From Devosia soli (GTDB lineage Bacteria; Pseudomonadota; Alphaproteobacteria; Rhizobiales; Devosiaceae), in the NCBI RefSeq assembly GCF_000970455.1, contig NZ_LAJG01000035.1, positions 1-47,694 on the forward strand: a stretch of 47,694 nt of DNA, given 5' to 3'. The first letter of the stretch is position 1, and the number at the start of each line of letters is the position of its first letter. The translations under genes and the position numbers were made by a program. Shown piece by piece: positions 1 through 8,420 of this stretch. The notes under the pieces were generated by a model. That model was given only the letters and a program-made list of their open reading frames with translations, was not told where the DNA came from and did not search any database.

Positions 1-95
1 GACCCGATCCCATCCCGAACTCGACCGTCAAATCCCTCCGCGCCAATGGTACTAAGTCTCAAGACTTGGGAGAGTAGGTCACTGCAAGGTCTGCC
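1..95 (+). rRNA. rrf: 5S ribosomal RNA, 3' part
   Basis: This is the 3' portion of a 5S rRNA; the window opens inside the gene, so about 20-25 nt of the 5' end are missing. The blocks CATCCCGAACTC, GCGCCAATGGTACT and GGGAGAGTAGGTC are the conserved 5S core. A terminator follows at 133, so this is the last gene of an rRNA operon whose 16S and 23S genes lie left of the window. The exact 3' end is uncertain by 1-2 nt. Confidence 0.95.
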
Positions 96-132
96 AAAAA
101 CACATCACCTCTTTACAAAACCAAACCAAAAA

Positions 133-159
133 GCCTCCGCACATAAGCGGAGGCTTTTT
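133..159 (+). terminator. Rho-independent terminator of the rRNA operon
   Basis: A perfect 8-bp stem GCCTCCGC/GCGGAGGC with a 6-nt loop is followed directly by TTTTT. It sits 38 nt after the 5S end and closes the rRNA transcript. Confidence 0.9.
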
Positions 160-780
160 GCGTTCCAACGGTCAAACGCGAACGTTGCTCCGGGATCCCG
201 GCTACAAGGCGCTATCGCCATGAAGGCGGCGCAATTCGAGCATGGTCTGCTCCCGCTCCCTTCGTGATCGTTCGAAGATCGTATTCTGGTGAAACACGAA
301 ATTTTCCTCGAGCGGCCAGACCCGAAAATCTTTTGGAAATCTGACTCCTTGCATTTGGCAAAGAGGGCTCGGATGCGCCCCGGAAGACCGCGCGCAAGCG
401 GCCGCTCTGCCCGCTTTCCAATCGGAATCAAGCCTTCGTCCCATCCAGTCTGCAAGGGACGATATCGGCAGGACGTTTTGACTGTGGTCTTTTCCCAAAG
501 GCACTAAAGAGGATTTGCACTTTGGCAAATAACTATGCCTTAAGGCGCGAACCTTAGCCAATGGTGACAATGCGATGCGGGTGCTGGAGCGTGGTCGCCG
601 AAGCTCGCGAAAAGCGGTTAGTGCGTTCGCGCGATGTGGTACGCCAGCTGGGTGATCGAAAAGCTATTGGATCTGGCGGCGGCAGCGGACACGCGTGATG
701 GCGATTGGGAGGGTTTGAGCTTGACCTTGCGTCCTGAGCCGCCATGCTGAAGCCCAGTTTCGGTTTCATTTGCGTTGGTT
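160..780. other. Gene-poor gap after the rRNA operon
   Basis: I see no convincing gene in this 620-bp stretch. Open frames on both strands are short, lack clear ribosome binding sites and resemble no family I know. Two similar inverted-repeat motifs occur at 349-362 (TTGCATTTGGCAAA) and 515-529 (TTGCACTTTGGCAAA), the second extended as ATTTGC/GCAAAT. They may be protein-binding sites or chance. The last ~150 bp must hold the promoter of the MscS gene, but no clean -35/-10 pair could be picked. Confidence 0.5.
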
Positions 781-2976
781 ATGCAGTTCATCATTCGCCT
801 TTTCTTCGTTGCACTTCTCTTTGTCTCGCCTGCTGTGGCGCAGGTGCCCGGGATCTCTCCGGCGCCCGCGGAGGCCGAAAGTGCGGATGCGGGGTCGACG
901 CAAGCGGTCGACGATCTCGTGCGCATTCTTGAGGACGACACGGCGCGGGCAGCTCTGATCGAGCGGCTAAAGCAGGCAGCGCCGGCGGAGGATGCGGCAC
1001 CGGCCGAAGAGGCGCTGCCCGATCTCAGTATTGCGCGGCAACTGGCCGAATACACGCGGAGCGTGGCGCAGGGGGCATCGGCCACGGTGCGAGCGGTCGG
1101 TGGGGTTTTTCTCAACTTCCGCCAGGCGATCAATGGCACGCTTAATGCCGATTATGAGCTGATCAGGACGCTGGGCATCAATCTCGGCATCGTGCTTGTC
1201 GGGCTGTTTGGCAGTTTTTGGCTGTTCAAACTGTTGGCACAGCCGGTGCTGGCGAAAATTTCGCAGGGCCGCAAGAAGGGCAATGTTTGGAAAAAGCTTG
1301 GCATCGTCATCGTCGGAACGGCGATCGATACGCTGACGGTGGTGGTGGCCTGGGCCTTTGGTTATGTGCTTGCGCTCAATTTCGGGACCACGCCAAACGG
1401 GGAAATGGGGATCAACCAGAGCCTGCTTCTCAACGCGTTCCTGCTGGTCGAGCTTTGCAAGCTCGTGATTCGCGTGCTGCTTGCCCCGCGGCATATCGAG
1501 TTGCGGTTCCTTCCGGTAACGGATGCCAATGCTGCCTATTGGTCATTCTGGTTGGCGCGAGTGATTTCGCTTCTCGGCTATACATTCATGTTCGTCGCCC
1601 CGATGGCACGGACGACGATCTCGCCGGCAGCGGCCGCGGCGATCCAGGTGCTGGTGATGGTGACCGCCGTCGTTGTCGGGGTCATCATCGTCTTGCAGAA
1701 CAAGGACGATGTGCGGATCTGGTTGTCCGAGCTTTCGGTGAGGCATGGCCATTCCGGACTCTGGCGGGTGCTGGCGGCCGTGGGGCAACATTGGCATGTG
1801 CTGGCCATCACCTATCTGCTCGCGCTCCTGGTTGTATGGTTTGCAAATCCCGACGATGCCCTGCCGTTCATGCTGGGGGCGACGCTGCAATCGTTGATCG
1901 CTATCGTGGTTGGGTCATTGATCGTCGGGTTCATCAGCCGGTTCGTCAATGTGGGCTTGAAGCTGCCGGAGGATGTCAGTCAGCGCCTGCCGCTGCTTGA
2001 AAGCCGGCTCAAGGCCTTTGTGCCGGCGGTGATGGCCGTGGTGCGCTGGGTGGTGATTGCCGGGGTGATCATCGCTATCGGCCAGGCCTGGGCGTTGTTC
2101 GACTTTGCCGGCTGGATCGGGAGCGACGAGGGGCTGTCGGTGGCCGGATCCATCGTTTCGGCGGCGCTGATCGTCCTCATCGCGATTATTCTCCACGTCG
2201 TCGTCGCCTCTTGGGTCGAATACCGGCTCAGCGCCAATACCGGGCGGATGCCGACGCCGCGCGAAAAGACGCTGCTCAATCTGTTCAAGAACGCCTTTAC
2301 CGTGGCGCTGGTGATTTTCGGGCTGATGCTGGCCTTGGCCCAGATCGGGGTCAACATCGCGCCGCTGCTGGCCGGTGCCGGTGTCGTCGGCCTTGCGATC
2401 GGTTTTGGCGCGCAAAAGCTGGTGCAGGATATCATTACCGGCATCTTCATCCAGTTCGAGAACGTGATGAACGAGGGCGACGTCGTCGAGGCTGCGGGCA
2501 AATCGGGCGTGGTCGAAAAACTGACCATACGCTCGGTGACAATCCGCGACATGAGCGGGACGGTGCATCTCATTCCGTTCTCATCGGTCGATCAGGTGTC
2601 GAACATGATGCGCGGCTTCTCGTTCTATGTGTCCGAGGTCGAGATCGCCTATGACAGCGATATCGACGGCGCCAAGCAGGCGATGCGCGACGCCTTTGCC
2701 AAGGTAATGGAAAACCCCGAATATCGCGACGTGATCCTCGATGATCTCGATCTACAGGGGCTGATCGCCATCACGCCGCAATCGGTGTCGTTGCGCTCGC
2801 GCATCAAGACGCTGGCTGGCAAGCAATGGGGCGCCGGCCGGTTTTACAGCGAGACGCTGATGCGGCTTTTTGCCGAGCGCGGCATCGAAACGCCGACCCC
2901 GAAGGTCCGTTACCTGCAGGGCAAGGGCGAGCATGCTGGCCATGGCGACATGCCCATGGGCGAAGTGCCGGCCTGA
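781..2976 (+). CDS. Large MscS-family mechanosensitive ion channel (YbiO-like)
   Basis: Inner-membrane channel expected to open under membrane tension and release solutes on hypo-osmotic shock. It is 731 aa from ATG 781; an in-frame TTG at 775 is less likely. A signal peptide (MQFIIRLFFVALLFVSPAVA) precedes an acidic, Ala-rich periplasmic stretch, about ten hydrophobic segments, and a C-terminal MscS core from about residue 530. The core has the glycine-rich pore helix (AGAGVVGLAIGFGAQ) followed by the beta domain with GDVVE and IPFSSV. Length and design match the long MscS paralogues such as E. coli YbiO (741 aa), not the 286-aa MscS. It stands alone, with a 158-bp gap to the next gene. Family assignment is firm; gating properties cannot be read from sequence. 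Confidence 0.9.
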   Translation: MQFIIRLFFVALLFVSPAVAQVPGISPAPAEAESADAGSTQAVDDLVRILEDDTARAALIERLKQAAPAEDAAPAEEALPDLSIARQLAEYTRSVAQGASATVRAVGGVFLNFRQAINGTLNADYELIRTLGINLGIVLVGLFGSFWLFKLLAQPVLAKISQGRKKGNVWKKLGIVIVGTAIDTLTVVVAWAFGYVLALNFGTTPNGEMGINQSLLLNAFLLVELCKLVIRVLLAPRHIELRFLPVTDANAAYWSFWLARVISLLGYTFMFVAPMARTTISPAAAAAIQVLVMVTAVVVGVIIVLQNKDDVRIWLSELSVRHGHSGLWRVLAAVGQHWHVLAITYLLALLVVWFANPDDALPFMLGATLQSLIAIVVGSLIVGFISRFVNVGLKLPEDVSQRLPLLESRLKAFVPAVMAVVRWVVIAGVIIAIGQAWALFDFAGWIGSDEGLSVAGSIVSAALIVLIAIILHVVVASWVEYRLSANTGRMPTPREKTLLNLFKNAFTVALVIFGLMLALAQIGVNIAPLLAGAGVVGLAIGFGAQKLVQDIITGIFIQFENVMNEGDVVEAAGKSGVVEKLTIRSVTIRDMSGTVHLIPFSSVDQVSNMMRGFSFYVSEVEIAYDSDIDGAKQAMRDAFAKVMENPEYRDVILDDLDLQGLIAITPQSVSLRSRIKTLAGKQWGAGRFYSETLMRLFAERGIETPTPKVRYLQGKGEHAGHGDMPMGEVPA

Positions 2977-3134
2977 GCCAATTCAGCAAAGCGTGCTTGA
3001 AATCATTGTGATCGCCCCCAGGCACTGCCTTAAGGCGATCTTAATCGGATGCGTTAATTCTTTGATACGCGCGCTTGTTGCAGTTAAGCCGGCGCGCTCG
3101 TGACTTTCTGGTAGCGCGTATCACGAGGCTCGAC

Positions 3135-4322
3135 ATGATCCGATCTCGACTGAGCAAGCTGGTGCTTGCCTTGACCTTCCTTTCCGGAGCGGCCTTGCCT
3201 GCCCTGGCGAGCGCCGATTTCGTGCGCGGCCTTTGGCCCGATGCCCAAGCCAATGGCGTCAGCCGGCAGGCGTTCGAAGCCTCCTTCGCCGGCTATTCGC
3301 CGGACGCCAAGATCATGGAGCTGACGCGCAAGCAGCCCGAATTCAGCCAGACGGTGCAGCAATATATCGCCAAACGCGTCACCGATGCGCAGGCAGCCAA
3401 GGGCCAGGGCATGGCGCGCGAATGGAGCCAAACGCTTGCCGGGGCCGAGCAGCGTTTCGGTGTCCAATCGGAAATCGTGCTCGCCATCTGGGGCATGGAG
3501 ACCAATTTCGGCGGCTTCATGGGTGGCACCAACACCATTTATGCGCTCGCGACCCTGACCGAGAACGGCTATCGCCCGGACTTTTTCCGCAAGGAGTTGC
3601 TGACGGCGCTGCGGATCGTATCCGACGGGCACGTGCAGCCCAACGACATGATCGGTTCCTGGGCCGGGGCCATGGGGCACACCCAGTTCATGCCCTCGAG
3701 CTTTATGCGCTATGCGATCGACTATAATGGCGACGGGCGCAAGGACATCTGGAATTCAGTGCCCGACGCGCTGGGCTCGACGGCCAATTATCTCAATGCC
3801 TTCGGCTGGCGGCCAGGGGAGACCTGGGGCTACGAAGTCAAGGTGCCGGCAGTTTTCGACTTCGCCAAGGCCCGGCAGCTTGAAAAGGCACCGCTCGGCC
3901 AATGGCAGCAGATGGGAATCAGCCGGGTTTCGGGCCGGCCCTTCCCGCGGGCCGGAGACATGGCTCGGCTCTATATGCCGGCTGGCGCGAGCGGCCCGGC
4001 CTTCCTGTTGCTGCCGAACTTCGATGTGATCAAGCGCTACAACAATTCCGACAGCTATGCCCTGGCCGTGGGGCATCTTGCCGACCGCATCCTCGGTGGC
4101 GGCGAATTTGCAACGCCCTGGCCGAGCGGGGACTTTGCGCTCAACAAGGCGCAGCGCGCCGAATTGCAGGGTCTTCTCAGCCGCGCGGGTTATGATGTCG
4201 GCTCGCCCGACGGCGTCGTCGGGCCGAAGACGCGGGCGGCGGTCCTCGCCTTCCAGACGCGGGCCGGCCTGCCCGCGGACGGGTACATTTCCGGGCTGCT
4301 GCTCGACAGGCTCAAACGTTAG
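3135..4322 (+). CDS. Lytic murein transglycosylase (MltB/SLT_2 family) with C-terminal peptidoglycan-binding domain
   Basis: Periplasmic enzyme that cleaves the MurNAc-GlcNAc bond of peptidoglycan, forming 1,6-anhydro-MurNAc ends. ATG 3135 gives 395 aa beginning with a signal peptide (MIRSRLSKLVLALTFLSGAA, cleavage near ALA-SA); an upstream in-frame TTG at 3075 would add 20 unneeded residues. The catalytic domain (about 30-320) carries the proposed acid Glu122 in IWGMETNFGG and the family motif GSWAGAMGHTQFMPSSF. Residues 340-395 form a PG_binding_1 domain (DGVVGPKTRAAVLAFQ). There is no lipobox, so it should be soluble in the periplasm. A paralogue of identical length lies at 34241-35428. 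Confidence 0.93.
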   Translation: MIRSRLSKLVLALTFLSGAALPALASADFVRGLWPDAQANGVSRQAFEASFAGYSPDAKIMELTRKQPEFSQTVQQYIAKRVTDAQAAKGQGMAREWSQTLAGAEQRFGVQSEIVLAIWGMETNFGGFMGGTNTIYALATLTENGYRPDFFRKELLTALRIVSDGHVQPNDMIGSWAGAMGHTQFMPSSFMRYAIDYNGDGRKDIWNSVPDALGSTANYLNAFGWRPGETWGYEVKVPAVFDFAKARQLEKAPLGQWQQMGISRVSGRPFPRAGDMARLYMPAGASGPAFLLLPNFDVIKRYNNSDSYALAVGHLADRILGGGEFATPWPSGDFALNKAQRAELQGLLSRAGYDVGSPDGVVGPKTRAAVLAFQTRAGLPADGYISGLLLDRLKR

Positions 4323-4493
4323 GTCACTTCGGCGTTAACCTTGTATTAACCATAGGCGCGCAGACTCGAGGGGCTTAAGTAGAGGGCAGGCTAGCGCCGG
4401 ACGGTGCGCCTGCCCTCGCCCATTTCGGGTGCCATAAATAGATCCGCATCGTGCCGCAGGGTGCGATCGCCCTTCAGCCACGATCAGTCCGAT

Positions 4494-5489
4494 ATGACCA
4501 GAACTCGCATCCTTGCCGCCCTGGCGGTTCTCGTTTTCCTGCTGCCGATCCAGGCGCATGCCGTGTCGGTGATGGACCCATTCAACCTGCCGGCTGCCAT
4601 GGATGGCGGCACGTCGAAGGTGGGCGATGGCATCGCCTATGCCACCGGGCCGCGGCACAAGCTCGACGTCTATGCCCCCGATCAGATGAACGGGCCGGCG
4701 CCGGTCGTATTCTTCATCTATGGCGGCGGCTGGAGCCGCGGGGAGCGCAGCGACTATCAGTTCGTCGGGCGGGCCTTGGCATCGCGCGGCTTCGTGACGG
4801 TGATCGCCGACTACCGCCTCGTGCCGGAAGTGCGCTTCCCCGATTTTATTTATGACAGCGCCGCGGCGCTGCGCTGGGTACAGGACAATATCTCAGCCTT
4901 TGGCGGCGACCCCAACCGGCTGTTCCTCGCCGGGCACTCGGCCGGCGCCTATAATGCGGTGATGCTGGCGCTCGATCCGTCATACCGGCAGCAGTTCGGC
5001 GTAACCATTCCGATCCTGGCGGTAGCCGCACTCTCGGGGCCCTATGACTTCTACCCCTTCGAATATAGCGAAGTGAAGGAAGCGTTCGGCTATGCGCCGA
5101 GCCCGGAAGGGACGCAGCCGATCAACCTCATCACTTCCGACGCGCCGCCCATGTATCTGGCGTCCGGCACGACCGATCCGATCGTTCGCGTCCAGAACAC
5201 CAATCATTTTGCCGAGCGGCTGCGGGCGCAGGGCGTCTGGGTGACCACGCAATATTACGAAGGTTTCGGACATATGGAGCCGGTGATCGCCATGGGCGCC
5301 CTCTGGCGCTGGCGCATGCCTGTGCTCGACGACATGGTCGGCTTTTTCCAGCGCTTCGGGGCCTTCCCGAGCGGCGTGCCTTATGTCGCCGTGGCGCCGG
5401 AAGCGCCCGAGCAATTGCCGGAAGCGATCGCGCCGATGGATCAGATCGTTTCCCAGCTTAATTCGATGTTTCAGCCGATCGAGGAATAA
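4494..5489 (+). CDS. Secreted alpha/beta hydrolase (esterase/lipase, BD-FAE type)
   Basis: Predicted carboxylic-ester hydrolase of 331 aa. ATG 4494 is followed by a clear signal peptide (MTRTRILAALAVLVFLLPIQAHA), so it acts outside the cytoplasm; a longer upstream frame from 4404 would hide that peptide. The oxyanion region reads YGGGW, with Tyr where the hormone-sensitive-lipase group has His. The nucleophile is Ser149 in GHSAG. Candidate Asp (ASGTTDPIV) and His (GFGHMEP) complete the triad. The C-terminal 40 residues are Pro/Ala-rich. Substrate unknown. The gene is flanked by a convergent gene and a hairpin at 5542. Confidence 0.85.
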   Translation: MTRTRILAALAVLVFLLPIQAHAVSVMDPFNLPAAMDGGTSKVGDGIAYATGPRHKLDVYAPDQMNGPAPVVFFIYGGGWSRGERSDYQFVGRALASRGFVTVIADYRLVPEVRFPDFIYDSAAALRWVQDNISAFGGDPNRLFLAGHSAGAYNAVMLALDPSYRQQFGVTIPILAVAALSGPYDFYPFEYSEVKEAFGYAPSPEGTQPINLITSDAPPMYLASGTTDPIVRVQNTNHFAERLRAQGVWVTTQYYEGFGHMEPVIAMGALWRWRMPVLDDMVGFFQRFGAFPSGVPYVAVAPEAPEQLPEAIAPMDQIVSQLNSMFQPIEE

Positions 5490-5541
5490 GGATCGGTCCC
5501 ATCCGATCGCTTCTGCCGGGTGATCTCACCGGGAAAGCTGG

Positions 5542-5564
5542 ATTGCCCGGACGAGCCGGGCAAT
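5542..5564. terminator. Hairpin between convergent genes
   Basis: ATTGCCCGG and CCGGGCAAT form a perfect 9-bp stem with a 5-nt loop (ACGAG), 53 bp after the hydrolase stop and before the end of the convergent VOC gene. No T-run follows on either strand, so it could be an atypical bidirectional terminator or a dispersed palindromic repeat. Confidence 0.5.
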
Positions 5565-5612
5565 GACGGTGGATGCGGACGAGTGAGGCTGGTTCGGCCA
5601 GCCTGACTTGGC

Positions 5613-6029
5613 TCACGGCCGGTTAGGTTCGATGACCACCGAAGCTGCGGAACGCTTGTTGGGGCCGTGGAAGACGGCCTCGATATTGTTGCCGTCCGGG
5701 TCGATGACGAAGGCGGCGTAATAGCCCGGATGATAATCGCGCTCACCCGGCCCGCCGTTGTCGGTGCCACCGGCGGCGATTGCTGCCCTGTGAAAGGCGG
5801 CGACCATCGCCTCGTCGCGCGCCTGGAAGGCGAGGTGGACGTGGCTGGGCAGGATATCGCCCGGGGTTTGGTCGATAAAGAGTTCGTCGGCCTGCATCCA
5901 ATCCTTGCCAGAGGCCGTGATGGGAATGCCGAGCACTTCCAGAATAGCGGAATAGAATTTTCGGGTCTTTTCGAAATCATGGGCGCGCAAATGCACATGA
6001 TCGATGAGACGTCCTGTATGATAGGCCAT
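5613..6029 (-). CDS. VOC-family protein (glyoxalase/bleomycin-resistance fold)
   Basis: Small metal-dependent protein of the vicinal-oxygen-chelate superfamily, 138 aa, likely cytoplasmic. Likely metal ligands are visible at the expected places: His near the N-terminus (IDHVHLRAHD), a second His in the middle (PSHVHLAFQARD) and Glu near the end (DPDGNNIEAVFHG). The YAAFVIDPDGNNIE block is typical of glyoxalase-like members. It lies downstream of bacterioferritin on the same strand, but a terminator at 6060-6090 separates them. Substrate unknown; members include lyases, dioxygenases and antibiotic-binding proteins. Confidence 0.85.
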   Translation of the reverse strand: MAYHTGRLIDHVHLRAHDFEKTRKFYSAILEVLGIPITASGKDWMQADELFIDQTPGDILPSHVHLAFQARDEAMVAAFHRAAIAAGGTDNGGPGERDYHPGYYAAFVIDPDGNNIEAVFHGPNKRSAASVVIEPNRP

Positions 6030-6059
6030 TGCACCAAAACCCTAAAAAGCAAAAACCGG

Positions 6060-6090
6060 ACAGCAAAACGCCCGGACAGGCCGGGCGTTT
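6060..6090 (-). terminator. Rho-independent terminator of the bfd-bfr operon
   Basis: Read on the minus strand, a 10-bp perfect stem (AAACGCCCGG/CCGGGCGTTT, plus-strand 6066-6075 and 6081-6090, 5-nt loop) is followed by TTTTGC. It begins 14 bp beyond the bfr stop. Confidence 0.8.
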
Positions 6091-6104
6091 CAAACTTCGA
6101 CGAT

Positions 6105-6590
6105 TTACTCGGCTTCGTTGGCCGGGGCCGAATTGAGCTGGCCGTATTTTTCGGCGCCGATCTTGTCGAGAAGATCGAGCTGGGTCTCGAGGAAATCGAT
6201 GTGGCCTTCTTCGTCGGCGAGAAGATCTTCGAAGAGGTTCTTCGAGACATAATCGCCAAGGCTCTCGCAGAGTTCGCGGCTGGCCTTATAGGCAGCGCGG
6301 GCATCGTATTCGCCTGCAAGGTCGGCTTCGAGCACTTCCTTGATGGTCTGGCCGATGCGCAGCGGGGCAACGCGCTGGAGATTGGGGTGGCCTTCAAGGA
6401 AGATGATGCGCTCGATCAGACGATCGGCGTGATGCATCTCTTCAATGGATTCGGCGCGTTCCTTTGCGGCGAGCTTCTTGTAGCCCCAATCATCCAGCAG
6501 GCGATAATGCACCCAATACTGGTTGACGGCGCCGAGTTCGAGAAAGAGGGCTTCGTTAAGCCGCTCGATGACCTGTGCTTCGCCTTTCAC
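6105..6590 (-). CDS. bfr: Bacterioferritin
   Basis: Haem-containing iron-storage protein that forms 24-mer shells and oxidises Fe(II). I place the start at GTG 6590 rather than GTG 6602: GGAG (plus-strand 6597-6600) lies 6 nt upstream, and the product then begins [12 protein letters not shown] like E. coli Bfr. With this start (161 aa) the ferroxidase ligands fall at E18, E51, H54, E94, E127 and H130 and the haem-ligand Met at M52, the same numbering as E. coli. All are present, so the protein should be active. Its 5' end overlaps the upstream bfd gene by 35 nt, which implies translational coupling. Confidence 0.96.
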   Translation of the reverse strand: MKGEAQVIERLNEALFLELGAVNQYWVHYRLLDDWGYKKLAAKERAESIEEMHHADRLIERIIFLEGHPNLQRVAPLRIGQTIKEVLEADLAGEYDARAAYKASRELCESLGDYVSKNLFEDLLADEEGHIDFLETQLDLLDKIGAEKYGQLNSAPANEAE

Positions 6591-6867
6591 GACGTACTCC
6601 ACTGCGTTGCTTTTTGAGCTTTTCTAGCCCAGTCTGGAACGTGACGACGTCTCCAGGCGGATGAGCATTCTGGGCGTGATAATTCTCTGTGACCTGGACG
6701 ATAATGTCCACCACATTCGGCACGCAGCCCGCGCATTTCGCGCGGCGATTGAGTTCGCTATAGACCTTTGCCGGAACGACGAGCTGCCACGGATCGGCCT
6801 TGAGCAAGTCCAGGACGATGTCCTCGATCTCCTTGGAGGTGATCATGTTGCACTGGCAGATGAGCAT
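6556..6867 (-). CDS. bfd: Bacterioferritin-associated ferredoxin, [2Fe-2S]
   Basis: Small ferredoxin that reduces the haem of bacterioferritin to release stored iron. Four cysteines in the Bfd pattern are visible: C4-x-C6 ([10 protein letters not shown]) and C44-x2-C47 (AKCAGCVPN), binding one [2Fe-2S] cluster. At 103 aa it is longer than E. coli Bfd (64 aa). The extra C-terminus is rich in Lys and Arg ([13 protein letters not shown]) and is encoded partly over the start of bfr, so it may be a by-product of the overlap. It is the first gene of a two-gene operon with bfr. Confidence 0.9.
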   Translation of the reverse strand: MLICQCNMITSKEIEDIVLDLLKADPWQLVVPAKVYSELNRRAKCAGCVPNVVDIIVQVTENYHAQNAHPPGDVVTFQTGLEKLKKQRSGVRRERRSTGHRAA

Positions 6868-6900
6868 AGCTTGGGCCGGAACGTCTTCTCAACGGGCGGC

Positions 6901-6934
6901 AATAAACGCTCCGCATAGTTGAATGTCAACATCA
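6901..6934 (-). promoter_or_regulatory. bfd-bfr promoter with overlapping iron-box-like operator
   Basis: On the minus strand, TTGACA (plus-strand 6924-6929) is followed after 17 bp by TTTATT (6901-6906), a good sigma-70-type promoter about 35 bp upstream of the bfd start. Over the -35 element lies TGA-N9-TCA (6920-6934), the spacing described for rhizobial RirA iron-responsive boxes. The same bases also form the inverted repeat GTTGA-ATG-TCAAC (6918-6930). Repressor identity (RirA, Irr or other) is inferred. Confidence 0.55.
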
Positions 6935-7081
6935 TAATTGCCGCAGCCCAGGGCCGGGCACAGGCAGCTTGGCGCGTGTACGGGGCGGGCTCGGCAAGGA
7001 ATATCGCCCACTCCCTTTTTCTTGTCGCAATAGGTTGGATAGAGTGGGGACAAAGCCGGCTTGAGCTTGCGGGAGAGCAAC

Positions 7082-8359
7082 ATGAGACTGACAAAGCCCA
7101 CCAGACACACGCCCCTTCTGATTGCAGGCGCCGCGACGGCGCTGTTGCTGCCGATGGTGCCGGCCATGGCCGGGCCGGCTGCGGACGCCTGCGCGGCGGA
7201 AGCAGCCAGCCAGTATGAAATCGGTTTTGAGGATATCGGGCGGGAAACCTGGGACATCGATACCCAGGCAGCGATCAAGGCATGCAGCGAAGCGCTGAAG
7301 GCCGAGCCGACTTCGGCCCAGGTCAAGGGCTGGCTGGCACGGTCCTATTTTGCAGCCGGCGACACCGAAAGAGCCCTGCCGTTGTTCAAGGAAGCGGCCG
7401 AAGACGGCAGTGTGGTCGCGCTTGCCATTTATGGTGACATGCTGACGACGGGCGATGGCGTCGAGCAGGACATGGAGCAGGGCGCCGAACTCTTGCGGCG
7501 CGGCGCGGAGGCGGGATTTGCGCTGGCGCAGAACAGCCTCGGGCTGTCCTATGATTTCGGCGAGGGCGTCGAACAGGACTACAATGAAGCAGCGCGCTGG
7601 TATCGCGCGGCAGCCGAACAGGGCATGCCCAAGGCACAGTCCAATCTGGGACTGATGTATCAGGAAGGGCTCGGCGTGCCGCTCGACTATGTCGCGGCCG
7701 CAGCCTGGTTCGAACGCGCCATCGATGGCGGCGATGTTTCGGCGCAGGTCAATCTGGGCAAGATCCTGCAGGATGGCCTGGGCCAGCCTGCCGATCTCAA
7801 GCGGGCGGCCGAACTTTACCGCCTCGCCGCCGACCAGGGCGACATGTATGGCCAGAACAACCTCGCCTTCCTTCTTGAAAATGGCGAGGGCATCGAGGCC
7901 GATGTCGAGGAAGCCGCGCGGCTCTATCAGCTTGCCGCGGACCAGGGCATGGCGCTCGCAAAACATAACCTGGCGCTGCTTTATGAAGACGGTCGCGGCG
8001 TCAAGCGCGACTACGACAAGGCGATCGCGCTTTATCGCGAGGCGGCCGAAGGCGGGGAAATGCGCGCCGCGGTCAATCTGGGCCTGCTCTATCTCGATGG
8101 CACCGGCACCGATGTCGATTATGCCGAAGGGCTCAAATGGACAAAGATGGCGGCCGACCAGAACCAGCCGATCGGGCTTAACAATATGGGCCACATCTAT
8201 GAGAACGGGCTTGGCGTCGATGTCGATCTCGACCTGGCGCGGAGCTATTATGAGCAATCCGCCGCGCTGGGCTACGAGCTGGCGGTGGAAAATCTGGCGC
8301 GCCTCGACCAGGGTGGCGCACCGACGCCGAGCAGCGGCGGCAAGATCAAGACCAAGTAG
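7082..8359 (+). CDS. Secreted Sel1-like (TPR-like) repeat protein
   Basis: Exported solenoid protein of 425 aa. ATG 7082 follows GGGAGAG and opens a signal peptide ending near PAMAG. After a TPR-like first helix pair, about eight full 36-residue Sel1 repeats and a partial ninth run to the end; typical units read AAERG-A-AQ-NLG-LY-GLGV-D. Such proteins act as interaction scaffolds, for example in cell-envelope assembly, exopolysaccharide regulation or signalling. No catalytic domain is seen, so the partner is unknown. It is divergent from bfd and is followed by a strong terminator. Confidence 0.88.
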   Translation: MRLTKPTRHTPLLIAGAATALLLPMVPAMAGPAADACAAEAASQYEIGFEDIGRETWDIDTQAAIKACSEALKAEPTSAQVKGWLARSYFAAGDTERALPLFKEAAEDGSVVALAIYGDMLTTGDGVEQDMEQGAELLRRGAEAGFALAQNSLGLSYDFGEGVEQDYNEAARWYRAAAEQGMPKAQSNLGLMYQEGLGVPLDYVAAAAWFERAIDGGDVSAQVNLGKILQDGLGQPADLKRAAELYRLAADQGDMYGQNNLAFLLENGEGIEADVEEAARLYQLAADQGMALAKHNLALLYEDGRGVKRDYDKAIALYREAAEGGEMRAAVNLGLLYLDGTGTDVDYAEGLKWTKMAADQNQPIGLNNMGHIYENGLGVDVDLDLARSYYEQSAALGYELAVENLARLDQGGAPTPSSGGKIKTK

Positions 8360-8377
8360 GCTTTTGCAAGCCTGACC

Positions 8378-8420
8378 AAAGGGCGTGGGTGACTAGAAGT
8401 CGCCCGCGCCCTTTTCTTTT
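8378..8420 (+). terminator. Terminator shared by convergent genes
   Basis: A long stem (8378-8394 with 8398-8414, two G-T wobbles, loop AGA) is followed by TTTTCTTTT on the plus strand. It terminates the Sel1 gene and covers the stop codon of the convergent DUF599 gene. Confidence 0.8.

Noticed and set aside
634..750. Possible 38-codon frame before the MscS gene (MWYASWVIEKLLDLAAAADT...)
   Set aside because: Protein-like composition, but no ribosome binding site and no known family; too weak to call.
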